From contig CAVVOX010000002.1 of NCBI GenBank assembly GCA_963749875.1, positions 806,001-870,000 of the forward strand: a DNA stretch of 64,000 nucleotides, given 5' to 3'. Positions 36,131 through 45,470 of the stretch are shown here, one piece after another. The stretch is from JAHQVI01 sp963749875. GTDB taxonomy: Bacteria > Pseudomonadota > Alphaproteobacteria > Rhizobiales > Rhodomicrobiaceae. Both the position numbers and the translations under genes were made by a program. The notes under the pieces were generated by a model. The model was not told the origin of the DNA, ran no database searches, and worked only from the letters and a program-made list of their open reading frames with translations. How positions within the stretch are numbered: position 1 is the first letter of the stretch; every line of letters starts with the position of its first letter.

Positions 36131-36625
36131 TCAAATGCTTTCCTGCCGGCATTCCCGCGAATACACCACATGCAGCGAATGCCGCAGCAGCACTCTCATA
36201 CATTGATCCTGCAGAACCGGCGTCCCCGTTCTGGCGATGGTAATGACGGCACCCTTATCCGCATGATCGAGCAGGATCGGGCCGATGTCACCTTTCAAGA
36301 AGCTTTCAAGACAGCTCACGCCGCTTTTCCAATTCGTATCTTGCAGCGTCTCGAGAGCCGCGCCTGCGGTGCAGCAGAGCGGCGCTTTGCTCGGGAGCTC
36401 CCCGATCACCGCCACCTCGTCCAGAAGCACGGCGAGACCGCAATGCTCCCGTTCGAGTCCGCTTTGCAGCGCCGACCCATTTTGCAGCATTTCCGGCTTG
36501 CCAGCGAGCCATAGATCATCGAGCCCAAGCCCCAGGCCGAGAAAACCGCTCAGCGCACCCAGCAGGAGCTCGGTGTCGTAGAATACGGCAATCGCAAATC
36601 GGTGTCGTGCAGCCTGCTCGGCCAT
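36131..36625 (-). CDS. Hypothetical protein next to the stress genes
   Basis: 164 aa from ATG 36625 (MAEQAARHRFAIAVFYDTE). A glycine-rich segment GALSGFLGLGLGLDD is followed by ALLDEVAVIGELP-like strands, KAPLCCTAGAALETLQDT and a late TGTPVLQDQCMRVLL. Five Cys residues lie in the C-terminal half. I recognise no family. It lies between the universal stress protein and the Crp/Fnr gene on the same strand and may be part of a general stress operon. Confidence 0.6.
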   Translation of the reverse strand: MAEQAARHRFAIAVFYDTELLLGALSGFLGLGLGLDDLWLAGKPEMLQNGSALQSGLEREHCGLAVLLDEVAVIGELPSKAPLCCTAGAALETLQDTNWKSGVSCLESFLKGDIGPILLDHADKGAVITIARTGTPVLQDQCMRVLLRHSLHVVYSRECRQESI

Positions 36626-36711
36626 TGTCGGTGGCCTTATATCTGTTGACCGATGGCCGGGAGCGGATATCTCGGATCCCGTTGCGCCAGATCTGCCGGT
36701 CGCAACGCCGC

Positions 36712-37428
36712 TCACAGATATTCCTCTCCTTCGGCAAGCCGTTGAAGCTCCACTCTATCCGCCAGCACGATCCGTGTACTTTGCGGTAGATCAATGAGAC
36801 CGCGTGTTTTCAGCTTTGTCAGTGTCCGGCTGACGGTTTCGATCGTCAGGCCCAAAAAGTCCGCAATATCGACGCGGGTCATGGGCAGATCGATGACGCC
36901 GAGATCATCGCCGCTGCGCTCATTGCGCCGGGACAGGGCAATCAGAAAGGCGGCCACCCGCTCGCAGGCGCTGCGATGGCCGGTGGTCATCATCAGATCG
37001 CGGGTTGCGGCGAGTTCTTCGGCGACGGCCTGATAGAGTGTGAAGCTGAGGCTGGGATCGCTGGTCGCGATCTTATGGAGGGCGGCAAGCGGCATGGACC
37101 GGATGCGTGCAGGCTTAATGGCCTGTGCGTTCATAATGTGCTCACCCTGGACCCCCAGGCCGATGAAATCGCCCGGATAGGCAAAACCGAGAATCTGGCG
37201 CCGCCCGTCCGGCAAAACCTTGAAAAGCGAGACTGCGCCCGATTCGATCCGGTAAATATTGTTCGCGGGGTCTCCTTCGACAAAGACAAACTCTTTCGGG
37301 TCAAACCGGCGGATGAGCGCCTGGGAAAGACAGTCATTGAGGCTTCGATTCGGGAGACGAGCCAATTCTCCGGCGGACTGACGGAGCGGGGTAGCATAGA
37401 TGTTGGTGAAAGCGGAAAGGCTCGCCAT
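36712..37428 (-). CDS. Crp/Fnr-family transcription regulator (FixK-like)
   Basis: 238 aa. Start ATG 37428 has gaggagg at ideal spacing. An N-terminal cyclic-nucleotide-type beta-barrel (EFVFVEGDPANNIYRIESGAV, split as EFVFVEGDPANN and IYRIESGAV) is followed by a helix-turn-helix MTRVDIADFLGLTIETVSRTLTK, shown as TRVDIADFLGLT and IETVSRTL. The E-xx-SR pattern in ETVSR is the FNR recognition signature for TTGAT half-sites. The N-terminal Cys cluster that binds iron-sulphur in Fnr is absent, so it is FixK-like rather than a direct oxygen sensor. It is divergent from the response regulator. Confidence 0.88.
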   Translation of the reverse strand: MASLSAFTNIYATPLRQSAGELARLPNRSLNDCLSQALIRRFDPKEFVFVEGDPANNIYRIESGAVSLFKVLPDGRRQILGFAYPGDFIGLGVQGEHIMNAQAIKPARIRSMPLAALHKIATSDPSLSFTLYQAVAEELAATRDLMMTTGHRSACERVAAFLIALSRRNERSGDDLGVIDLPMTRVDIADFLGLTIETVSRTLTKLKTRGLIDLPQSTRIVLADRVELQRLAEGEEYL

Positions 37429-37567
37429 GGATTTCCTCCTCATGGGTCTTGGCTTCTTGCTATGGATCCAGCTAACCAAAGCAAGGTCACCGGCATTCAA
37501 TAGATTTGTATTTCCGTGTAAAAATTTGTGTAATCAGGAAAACAGGATTCGCATTACCCAAGCTGAC

Positions 37568-38320
37568 ATGGCGGCCGCGGCAGGAGAAAAACAAAGCGCT
37601 CGAATTCTCATCGTCGATGACGATCCGGAGGTCCGTCTGCTTTTGCGGCGCTGTCTTGAGCGAGAGGCCTATGCCGTGGCAGAGGCCCGGAATGGCGAGG
37701 AGCTTTTTGCCGAATTGGGCAAGGGCCGGGTCGACCTAATCACGCTCGATCTCGCCCTGGGCGGCGAGGACGGGCTCGAAATCGCCCGGCGCATCCGGGC
37801 GCGGTACAACGTCCCGATCGTCATGATCTCCGGGAAGAGCGATACGATCGACCGCGTCGTGGGCCTGGAGCTCGGCGCCGACGATTACATCACCAAGCCA
37901 TTCCATTTGCGTGAGGTCCTGGCGCGGCTTCGTGCGGTCTTACGGCGTTACGAAGCGGGCTCACCGGGTAGTCGCGACGCATCATCCGGCGCCGGTGCAG
38001 GGAGTTGGTTCCGTTTCGAGAATTGGGTGCTCGATATGACCCGCCGCGAGCTTCTCAGCGAGACCGGCTCGCTTCAGGAGTTGACGACGGCGGAGTTCAA
38101 TCTCCTGGAGATCTTCGTGAAACGCCCCGGGCGGGTCCTGTCCCGCGACAATATCATGGATCACCTCAAGGGAAGCGACTGGTCGCCCCTAGACCGAACG
38201 ATCGACAATCTGATTGTGCGGCTGCGCAAGAAGATCGAAGCCGATCCGAACACGCCCCGGCTGATCAAGACCGTGCGCGGCGTCGGCTATGTCTTTACGC
38301 CGGAGGTCAGTCGCGCTTAG
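37568..38320 (+). CDS. OmpR-family response regulator
   Basis: 250 aa. The receiver domain has ILIVDDDPEVRLLL, the phospho-acceptor Asp in LITLDLALGGEDG and the Lys in YITKPFHLRE; the C-terminal winged helix has LTTAEFNLLEIFV, RVLSRDNIMDHL and RTIDNLIVRLRKKIE. It starts 139 bp from the divergent Crp/Fnr gene and converges on the hybrid histidine kinase, a likely partner in signalling. The TAG stop lies at the edge of a dispersed repeat. Confidence 0.9.
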   Translation: MAAAAGEKQSARILIVDDDPEVRLLLRRCLEREAYAVAEARNGEELFAELGKGRVDLITLDLALGGEDGLEIARRIRARYNVPIVMISGKSDTIDRVVGLELGADDYITKPFHLREVLARLRAVLRRYEAGSPGSRDASSGAGAGSWFRFENWVLDMTRRELLSETGSLQELTTAEFNLLEIFVKRPGRVLSRDNIMDHLKGSDWSPLDRTIDNLIVRLRKKIEADPNTPRLIKTVRGVGYVFTPEVSRA

Positions 38321-38446
38321 CGCAACGCGCGTCCAAGCATGTTCCCGCGAAGGCGGGGATGGACGCGGGGACAGTTGCGCTCGCCTTTTGATGTAGATCA
38401 ACTTACCCTCGTTCAAGTGATTCCGCTTGAGCGAGGGTTGATCTAG
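38319..38446. repeat. Type a and type c palindromic repeats between convergent genes
   Basis: Type a (agcgcaacgcgcgtcc ... gacagttgcgct, with 27 extra bases in the loop) starts at the response-regulator stop. Type c runs 38385-38446 with TTGATGTAGATCAA at 38388-38401 and ends in ttgatctag. The type c unit overlaps the end of the hybrid kinase gene, whose TAA is at 38403-38405. Confidence 0.85.
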
Positions 38447-40382
38447 CCTTGCGGCTGTCGAGCGCAGCCTTGATCGCCGCCGCAAGATGATCCCGGCTGT
38501 AGGGTTTGCGCAGAAGCGGGACCTCTCCCTTCCCCGAAGCGAGCCCATAGGCAGGGTTCTCCGTGAAGCCGGAGGTGAGCACAACGGGGATGTCCGGCCG
38601 GTTCAGGCTGACCCATTCCGCAAGATCGAACCCGCTCATGCCGCCCGGCATGACCACGTCGGAGAAAATCAGGTCGATCGGCTCTCCGGACTGCAAGAAC
38701 TCGATCGCCGCCGGGGCGTTCTTTGCCTCGCGCACCTCGTAGCCGAGCTTCGACAGGCGGCTCAGCGTCACGGCCCGGACGGGCGCCTGATCTTCGACGA
38801 CGAGAATGATTTCGCCAGAGCCGGTGAAGTCCGCGGCACGATCGTCATTCCCCCGGCGGGCGAAATCTTCCGCTTCGGCGCTCGGCAGGTACAGATTTAC
38901 GGTCGTGCCTACTTCCTGCTCGCTGTAGATCGTGACCTTGCCGCCCGACTGGTCGGCGAAACCGTAGATGACGCTCAGGCCCAGACCGGTGCCTCGCCCG
39001 CCTTCCTTCGTGGTGAAGAACGGCTCGAATACCCGCGACAGCGCGTCAGGCTCGATTCCGTGGCCCGTATCGGACACGGACAGCCGAATATAATTTCCGG
39101 GAGCCAGATCGAGGTCTTCAGCCAACGGCGCGTCCTCGACGCTGATATTGTTGGTCTCGATCAAGAGTTGTCCGCCCGAGGGCATGGCGTCGCGCGCGTT
39201 GATCGCGAGATTGAGCAAGGCGTTTTCGATCTCGCTGACATCGGAGCTGACGGGCCAGAGATCGGGCGCCAGGGATGAGGCGAGGCTGACCGTCTCGCCG
39301 AGCGTCCTCCGCAGCATGTCCATCATGCCCAGGAGCTGGTCATTGAGGTTGATGAGCACGGCGTCGAGCGGGCGTCTCCGGGCAAATGTCAGCAGCCTGT
39401 CGGTCAACCTGGCGCCCATCAGCGCAGCGTCATTGGCGCGCTTGAGAAGATCGCGCTGGTAATCGTCCTCGACTTCCAGATCGAGCAGCTCAAGATTGCC
39501 CGTGATAATGGTCAACAGGTTGTTGAAGTCGTGCGCGATGCCTCCTGTAAGCTGGCCTAAGGCTTCCATTCGCTGGATCTGTCGCAGGGCCTGGTCCTGG
39601 GCGACCTCATGTGTCACGTCGCGAATGACTGTGAGCACGCCCATATGGGCGTGCTTATTGCCGATGATGTCGGCGGTGCCGGCGATCCCGGGGAAATTGC
39701 TCCCGTCCTTGCGGGCGAAATTCGTAATATCCCCGCCGGCATGACCGCGGGGCATAGCGGTGTATGTTCCGATGCCGAACCGTTCAAAATCGGCGTTGGT
39801 CGCAAAAATGCTTCGATAGGGTTGGCCGACCAGCTCGCCGGCTTCATAGCCGAAGATGCGCAACGCCGCCGGATTGCACAATGTAATCCGGCTCTCGGCG
39901 TCGGTGATGATCATGGCATCAGGGCAATTGGCGAAGATTGCCTCAAACAGCGCTGTTTGCCGCGCGGTCTCCTGCTCCGCTGCCGCGCGTGCCGAGATGT
40001 CATGGATATTGCCGACGAAATAGCGCTGCCCGTCCGCCTCGAACTCGCCGACAGAAAGATGCATCGGGAAGACGCTGCCATTCTTGCGGCGTCCCTGAAC
40101 GTCGCGGCCGATGCCGATGATCTTCTTCTCACCCGTGCCGAGATAGTTACGCAGATAGTCGTCATGCGCCGCACGGTCCGGCTCCGGCATCAAAATCCGG
40201 ACATTCTGACCGATCAATTCCGATTGGGCGAAGCCGAACATTTTCTCCGTTGCGGGATTGGCGTTCTGAATCGTCCCGTGTTCGTCGATAATGATGATTG
40301 CATTGACGGCGAACTCGATCGCCGCCTCGACCATGCGATGCTCAAAACTGACCTTCGGCTGTCCGCTATTGGCATGATCCAT
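38403..40382 (-). CDS. Hybrid histidine kinase with a FixL-like PAS domain
   Basis: 659 aa, no membrane segment. PAS 1 (residues about 20-130) has the FixL pattern LMPEPDRAAHDDYLRNY and IIGIGRDVQGRRKNG; His73 and Arg93 align with the haem-ligand His and the oxygen-contacting Arg of FixL, at the same spacing of 20. PAS 2 follows (about 145-258). The kinase core has GGIAHDFNNLLT with His284, NLAINARDAM and GTGLGLSVIYG; a C-terminal receiver has LIFSDVVMPGGMSG. The last 13 residues (RSTLAQAESLERG) are encoded by a dispersed repeat. Oxygen sensing through haem is inferred. Confidence 0.85.
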   Translation of the reverse strand: MDHANSGQPKVSFEHRMVEAAIEFAVNAIIIIDEHGTIQNANPATEKMFGFAQSELIGQNVRILMPEPDRAAHDDYLRNYLGTGEKKIIGIGRDVQGRRKNGSVFPMHLSVGEFEADGQRYFVGNIHDISARAAAEQETARQTALFEAIFANCPDAMIITDAESRITLCNPAALRIFGYEAGELVGQPYRSIFATNADFERFGIGTYTAMPRGHAGGDITNFARKDGSNFPGIAGTADIIGNKHAHMGVLTVIRDVTHEVAQDQALRQIQRMEALGQLTGGIAHDFNNLLTIITGNLELLDLEVEDDYQRDLLKRANDAALMGARLTDRLLTFARRRPLDAVLINLNDQLLGMMDMLRRTLGETVSLASSLAPDLWPVSSDVSEIENALLNLAINARDAMPSGGQLLIETNNISVEDAPLAEDLDLAPGNYIRLSVSDTGHGIEPDALSRVFEPFFTTKEGGRGTGLGLSVIYGFADQSGGKVTIYSEQEVGTTVNLYLPSAEAEDFARRGNDDRAADFTGSGEIILVVEDQAPVRAVTLSRLSKLGYEVREAKNAPAAIEFLQSGEPIDLIFSDVVMPGGMSGFDLAEWVSLNRPDIPVVLTSGFTENPAYGLASGKGEVPLLRKPYSRDHLAAAIKAALDSRKARSTLAQAESLERG

Positions 40383-40602
40383 TATCTAGCCAAGCTTACC
40401 TTTCATTGACGATGCCGGGCGGGGCTTCGCCATCATAGGCATTCTAAAAAGCAGGAAGTGTCAATAAAAGCTTCGTTCGAGCAAAAAGCACCTCTGTTTG
40501 GGGCGCCCTTAAGGCAAGCCATGCTCGGAAACGATCGCATTGACGGGCGTGGGGCCGGAGGACCGGCTGCAAGGCGACTGAAAGGCGGCTTGCCGGGGCG
40601 GA

Positions 40603-41547
40603 TTATCCGCCCTTATTGATCGACAAATAGGTGAGCCCGACAAGTGCAACATCGTCGCGGGTGATGATGCCCGAATAGACCTGTTTCATCCGCTCGCTCA
40701 TGGCCCCTTTATCCTCGAATGGGGCACGGAAATACTGCCTGCCTCCTGTGGCGGCCCAGCCGCCGACGACGCTGCCGCAAAGATAAACGCCGCCCCAGGC
40801 CGCCGCGGCCAGGACCAGATCGCCGGCGACCCGCCCGAGCAGGGTTGAGTAGACCCGCACGGTTTCGGCGGCGAACTCGTCCTCTCCGGCCCGCGCGAAA
40901 ATCTCGGCGGCGTCCAGCCCGGTTGCCGCCGGAGCTGCGGTGCGGCCGGCGACGCGCTCATAGAGCTGCGCGACACCGCGGCCTGACAGAATATTCTCGA
41001 CGGAGTGGGCGTTCCCGATCCACGTGAGCTCTTCCGGGCTGCGCGCGCCGATCGACATATGGCCCGGCTCGCCCGGATGGCTTGCCCAGTCATCGCCCGA
41101 GGGGAAGGCCATCGCCCCGCCGAAGCCGGTGCCGGCCGCGAGGGCCAGCATCGTGCCGCGCTTCGCGGCGTCCCGTCGGCCGCCGCCGATCGGCGCCAGC
41201 TCCTCTTCGCGGAGATGGGGCAGGGCAAGGGCGACAGCTTCGAGATCGTTGACCAGCTTCGTGCGGCCGCCCCCGAGATGGGCTTCCACCTTGGCCGCCT
41301 CGATCGTCCAGTCCGAGTTGGTCAGCTTGACATGATCGCGGTCGATCGGGCCCGCGACGCCGATCGCCGCCAATTCGCAGCCCTCGGGGCCGCCCGTCGC
41401 GGCGAGATAGGCGTCGAGCGCTGCATAAAAGCTTGGAAAATCCCGTGTAGCGTAAGCGCGTTTATCGGCCAGATCGTGCCGGCTGTGGCACCGGGCAAAG
41501 CGCACATTCGAGCCCCCGACATCGGAAACAAGCCGCCACACCGTCAT
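40603..41547 (-). CDS. glk: Glucokinase
   Basis: 314 aa of the bacterial hexokinase/ROK-like Glk family. ATG 41547 overlaps the otsA stop (ATGA). RLVSDVGGSNVRFA binds phosphate, GVAGPIDRDHVKLTNSDW and LVNDLEAVALALP hold the sugar site, and LALAAGTGFGGAMAF the second phosphate loop. It phosphorylates glucose, supplying glucose 6-phosphate to the neighbouring trehalose pathway and recovering glucose if trehalose is hydrolysed. Confidence 0.92.
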   Translation of the reverse strand: MTVWRLVSDVGGSNVRFARCHSRHDLADKRAYATRDFPSFYAALDAYLAATGGPEGCELAAIGVAGPIDRDHVKLTNSDWTIEAAKVEAHLGGGRTKLVNDLEAVALALPHLREEELAPIGGGRRDAAKRGTMLALAAGTGFGGAMAFPSGDDWASHPGEPGHMSIGARSPEELTWIGNAHSVENILSGRGVAQLYERVAGRTAAPAATGLDAAEIFARAGEDEFAAETVRVYSTLLGRVAGDLVLAAAAWGGVYLCGSVVGGWAATGGRQYFRAPFEDKGAMSERMKQVYSGIITRDDVALVGLTYLSINKGG

Positions 41548-42932
41548 GTCGCGGACTCCGGGGTTTTTGCCGCAAGCGCCGCAAGAAACGTCTCCCGCCA
41601 ACGCGTTCCGTCATTTTCGCGAACCCGGCTGTAGAGCAGCTGGTGGCGTTCCCGGCGCTCCTCGATCGGCATGGTCAAGGCCTGTTCGAGGGCGTGCGCG
41701 ATATCGTCAATGTCGTAGGGATTGACGATCAGGGCCTTTTGCAGGTCCTCGGCCGCGCCGGCAAAGCGCGAAAGAACGAGCACGCCGGGATTGTCGGCAT
41801 CCTGCGCCGCCACATATTCCTTGGCGACCAGGTTCATGCCGTCGCGCAATGGGGTCACGAGGCCGACCTCCGAGCCGCGGAACAATGCGGCGAGCTGATC
41901 GCGCGGGACATTGCGGTGAATATAGCGGACCGGAGTCCAGTCGAAATCGCCATATGCGCCGTTGATGGCGCCCGAGAGCTGCTCCAGCTCCTCGCGAATG
42001 TCGGCATAGGCCGCCACATCCTCCCGGGTCGGGGGGGCGATCTGCATGAGCGTAACGGTCTTTTGCTTGTCGGGATAGAGTTCAAGCAGCCTGCGGAACG
42101 CTTTCAGGCGCTCCGGCAGGCCCTTCGAATAGTCGAGCCGGTCGACGCCCACAATATGCGCCCTCGCAAGGTTGCGGCGATTGAGACGCTCGATGACCTC
42201 GTCCGCCTCGGGCGTATGCGCCATATTGTAGAAGTTCTCGACGTCGATGCCGATCGGAAAGGCGCGCGCCGTGACCGACCGGCCGAAGGCGGTGACTGTG
42301 CCATCCTTGCCGATTTCGCCATTGACGTGCTCGGCGATAAAGCGCTGGAAATTGACGACGTCCACATTGGTTTGGAAACCGATCACGTCATAGGAGAACA
42401 GCGATTTCACCAGCCATTGGTGCACTGGAACGGCAAGCAGAATGCCCGGCGGCGGGAAGGGAATGTGCAGGAAGAAGCCAATTCGCTGCTTCACGCCGCG
42501 CGCACGCAGCTCGGAGGCGAGCGAAAACAGATGGTAATCATGGACCCAGATGAGGTCGTCGGGCTCAAGCAGTTTCACCAGCGCATCGGCAAAGCCGGCA
42601 TTGACGCGGCGATAGCTGTCGAAATAGGCCGTCTCGAAATTGACCAGGTCAAGCCGGTAATGGCAGGCGGGCCATAGGACCTGATTGGCAAAGCCGACAT
42701 AGTAATCGTGATAATCCCTCTCGGTGAGGGAAACGGTGGCGATCGTGACGTTCTGCTGGCGGACCGACCTAGTCGTAATCTGCGCGTCGTCCTCGACGAC
42801 CTCCCCGTCCCACCCGAACCATACACCGCCTGTTTCGCGAAGGGCATCGCCCAGGGCGACCGCCAAACCCCCCGATTGATTGCTCTTGTCCAGATAGGCA
42901 ACTCGGTTCGAAACGACGACGAGCCTACTCAT
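41544..42932 (-). CDS. otsA: Trehalose-6-phosphate synthase
   Basis: 462 aa GT20 enzyme joining UDP-glucose and glucose 6-phosphate. ATG 42932 has aaggag upstream and overlaps the GH15 stop; a longer frame is unlikely. RLVVVSNRVA, GGLAVALGDAL, LIWVHDYHLF, GFFLHIPFPP, VDRLDYSKGLPERL and GLVTPLRDGMNLVAKEY are family signatures. It is the third gene of otsB-GH15-otsA-glk. Confidence 0.95.
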   Translation of the reverse strand: MSRLVVVSNRVAYLDKSNQSGGLAVALGDALRETGGVWFGWDGEVVEDDAQITTRSVRQQNVTIATVSLTERDYHDYYVGFANQVLWPACHYRLDLVNFETAYFDSYRRVNAGFADALVKLLEPDDLIWVHDYHLFSLASELRARGVKQRIGFFLHIPFPPPGILLAVPVHQWLVKSLFSYDVIGFQTNVDVVNFQRFIAEHVNGEIGKDGTVTAFGRSVTARAFPIGIDVENFYNMAHTPEADEVIERLNRRNLARAHIVGVDRLDYSKGLPERLKAFRRLLELYPDKQKTVTLMQIAPPTREDVAAYADIREELEQLSGAINGAYGDFDWTPVRYIHRNVPRDQLAALFRGSEVGLVTPLRDGMNLVAKEYVAAQDADNPGVLVLSRFAGAAEDLQKALIVNPYDIDDIAHALEQALTMPIEERRERHQLLYSRVRENDGTRWRETFLAALAAKTPESAT

Positions 42933-44716
42933 ACCACTCCTTCCCAGGGGCGCGAAAGGCGGACCGCCCCATTGATGATCCCGACCATCGAATAGGTCTG
43001 GGGGAAATTGCCCCACGCCTCCCCGGTGGCTGGATCGGTATCTTCAGACATTAAACCAAGATGGTTGCGTGTCTCCAGAAGAGCTTCAAAAATTTCTCTT
43101 GCGCTTTCGCGCCGCCCTATGCGCGACAAGGCGTCCACGCGCCAGAATGCGCAGACATTGAACGCAGTTTTCGGCATGCCGAAATCGTCCGGTGCCTCAT
43201 AGCGCATCATATGCGCGCCGCGCCCGAGGGCTTCCTCCAGCCGTTCGACGGTCGATACGAACCGCGGGTCCGCGGGGTCGATGAAGCCGACTTCGCTCAT
43301 CAGAAGGACACTTGCATCGAAGTGCTCTCCCTCGAAACTCTCGACAAAAGCCTGGCGTTCCTCCGACCAGGCGCGCTCTAAAATCGTTTTCTTAATCTTG
43401 TTGGAGCGTTTGCGCCACAGTGCGCTTCGGTCCGCCAGCCCCAGATGAGCGGCGATTTTGGACAGACGATCGCAAGCGGCCCAGCACATGACGCTCGATG
43501 AGGTGTGAACGCGCGCGCGGTGTCTGAGCTCCCACATGCCAGCGTCCGGCTTGTCGTGAAGAGCGAAGGATTGCTCCCCGGCGAATTCGAGCTTGCGGAA
43601 GTCGTCGGCGCCGGCCGGCGCGAGCAGCCGCTGGTCGAAGAAAGCCTGCGAGGCGCCGAGCACGAGATTGCCGTAAGTGTCATGCTGGAAATGTTCATGC
43701 GCCTGATTGCCGATGCGGACGGGACCGGCGTGACGGTATCCGCTCAGATGCGGCACGATGCGCTCGGTGAGCTGACTTTCCAGACCGATGCCGTAGACCG
43801 GCTGCAGATGATTGTCCCGCGCCGTGGCGACGATATTCATGATCCAGCGAACATAGTTCTCCATCGTCCTGACGGCGGAGAGGCTGTTCAGCGCCCGCAC
43901 GACGAACAGCGCATCTCTGATCCAGCAATAGCGATAGTCCCAGTTTCGCTCGGTTTCGGCGGCCTCGGGTATGCTGGTCGTCAAGGCGGCGATGATCGCG
44001 CCTGTCGGCTCGTAGCTGCAGAGTTTCAGGGTAATGGCGGCGCGGATCACCGCTTCCTGCCATTCCGGGGGCAGGGCAAGCCGGTGCACCCAGCTCTTCC
44101 AGTAGAGCTGTGTCCGCTTCTGGAAATTCTCCGCCATTTCGGTCGCGCTTTCGCTGAGCGTTTCGTCCGGTCCCAAAATCAGATTGACGGGCTCGGCGAC
44201 ATTGAAGGCGACATCGTCGAGAATGTAGTCCGTCGGAGCGTCCGTGGTGAGCCGGATCACGAAATCCGGCCCGGCATAGCGGAGGTGATTGGAGCCGAAT
44301 GTGACGCTCGGCTTAGTCTGGCCGTAGTGAAATCGCGGTTTCACGCGAATCCGGATGCGCGGACTGCCGCCGGCGGGAAATATCCGCCGCACCAGCATCT
44401 GCGGACGGAAGGACCTGTCGCGCCATTGAAACCGCGGGATGAAATCGATGATTTCCACCGACCCGCTTTCGCCATGGAGAACGGTCCTCAGAAGCGCCGT
44501 GTTCGGAATATAGCTCTGCTCGGTCGAGACGAGATCCTCCAGTTCGACGGAGAAGACCCCTTCGCCCGGCGCATCCTCGGGCGTCCCCAGCAAGGAATGA
44601 AAGACGGGATCCTTGTCGAAGCGGGGCAGACAGCACCAGACGATATTTGCCTTTTCGTCCACGAGGGCGGCGATGCAGCAATTGCCGATGAGACCAAGAT
44701 TAAGATTATTGCTCAC
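42929..44716 (-). CDS. Glycoside hydrolase family 15 (glucoamylase/trehalase-like)
   Basis: 595 aa. A beta-sandwich N-terminal domain (LGLIGNCCIAALVDE, VWCCLPRFDKDPVF) precedes an (alpha/alpha)6 barrel with RNWDYRYCWIRDALFVV and the C-terminal GEAWGNFPQTYSMVGII, where the acidic catalytic residue is expected. GTG 44716 overlaps the otsB stop by 11 bases and its own stop overlaps otsA. GH15 proteins with otsA/otsB are known to include trehalases, so trehalose hydrolysis is plausible; maltodextrin hydrolysis is the alternative. Confidence 0.88.
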   Translation of the reverse strand: MSNNLNLGLIGNCCIAALVDEKANIVWCCLPRFDKDPVFHSLLGTPEDAPGEGVFSVELEDLVSTEQSYIPNTALLRTVLHGESGSVEIIDFIPRFQWRDRSFRPQMLVRRIFPAGGSPRIRIRVKPRFHYGQTKPSVTFGSNHLRYAGPDFVIRLTTDAPTDYILDDVAFNVAEPVNLILGPDETLSESATEMAENFQKRTQLYWKSWVHRLALPPEWQEAVIRAAITLKLCSYEPTGAIIAALTTSIPEAAETERNWDYRYCWIRDALFVVRALNSLSAVRTMENYVRWIMNIVATARDNHLQPVYGIGLESQLTERIVPHLSGYRHAGPVRIGNQAHEHFQHDTYGNLVLGASQAFFDQRLLAPAGADDFRKLEFAGEQSFALHDKPDAGMWELRHRARVHTSSSVMCWAACDRLSKIAAHLGLADRSALWRKRSNKIKKTILERAWSEERQAFVESFEGEHFDASVLLMSEVGFIDPADPRFVSTVERLEEALGRGAHMMRYEAPDDFGMPKTAFNVCAFWRVDALSRIGRRESAREIFEALLETRNHLGLMSEDTDPATGEAWGNFPQTYSMVGIINGAVRLSRPWEGVV

Positions 44717-45470
44717 TATGAATATGTCCTAAGTCCGGAATCAGGGAGTTGAGCCAGGCGAGAAGCTCGTCCCGGCTTTGGATGCGGTAACGTGCCCGCG
44801 TGTCGCCGGGACCGATCTTGATCGAGACGCCGCCGCGCTCATTGACGAGGGCGAAACCGTCTTCATCGGTGAGATCATCGCCCGCAAAGACCGGAACACG
44901 GCCAAGGAACGGCTTTTCCTGTAGGAAACTGTCTATGGCCGATCCCTTATCGCTCGGATGGCCCACCGCCTCGATCACCATCTTGCCGCGCCGGACGGTG
45001 CCGGAGCCGCTATTCGTGACGGCCTCCTCCATGGCGCGGATGCAGACCTCCTCCAGCTCCGGGCGCTGGCGGTAGTGAAGGGCGATTGCGCCGTGCTTCC
45101 TCTCGAGCAGCAGGCCGGTTTCCCGATCGACCAGCAGCTGCAATCGCGCTTCGATCTCCCGCAGCTCAGACATATCGAAATCGGGGTGATGGAGCTGGCC
45201 CTGCGCATCGCGTCGCGTCAATCCGTGCACGCCGGCCACGGGAAGCTTTTCGGGATCGAGAAAGCGGTCGATGCTGGCGATGTCGCGTCCGCTTATGATG
45301 GCGACCGCGCCGCCGGACGCCTGCTGCAATCGTGCAAGTGTCTCGCGGCTCGCGTCGGTGACTTTGACATCCTCGGGATGTTCGGCAATGTCGGCCAGAG
45401 TGCCGTCGAAGTCGAAGAAAAATGCCGCGCGTTCGGGGGCGATAAGAACAGGAAGGGACACGAGCGCCAA
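44706..45470 (-). CDS. otsB: Trehalose-6-phosphate phosphatase
   Basis: 254 aa HAD phosphatase. AAFFFDFDGTLADIAEHP holds the nucleophilic Asp, VAIISGRDIASIDRFL motif II, and FAGDDLTDEDGFALV the metal-binding acidic pair. It removes phosphate from trehalose 6-phosphate. The start is uncertain: TTG 45470 is used because no ATG lies in frame nearby, and a GTG at 45461 is possible. It leads the trehalose operon. Confidence 0.93.
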   Translation of the reverse strand: MALVSLPVLIAPERAAFFFDFDGTLADIAEHPEDVKVTDASRETLARLQQASGGAVAIISGRDIASIDRFLDPEKLPVAGVHGLTRRDAQGQLHHPDFDMSELREIEARLQLLVDRETGLLLERKHGAIALHYRQRPELEEVCIRAMEEAVTNSGSGTVRRGKMVIEAVGHPSDKGSAIDSFLQEKPFLGRVPVFAGDDLTDEDGFALVNERGGVSIKIGPGDTRARYRIQSRDELLAWLNSLIPDLGHIHSEQ

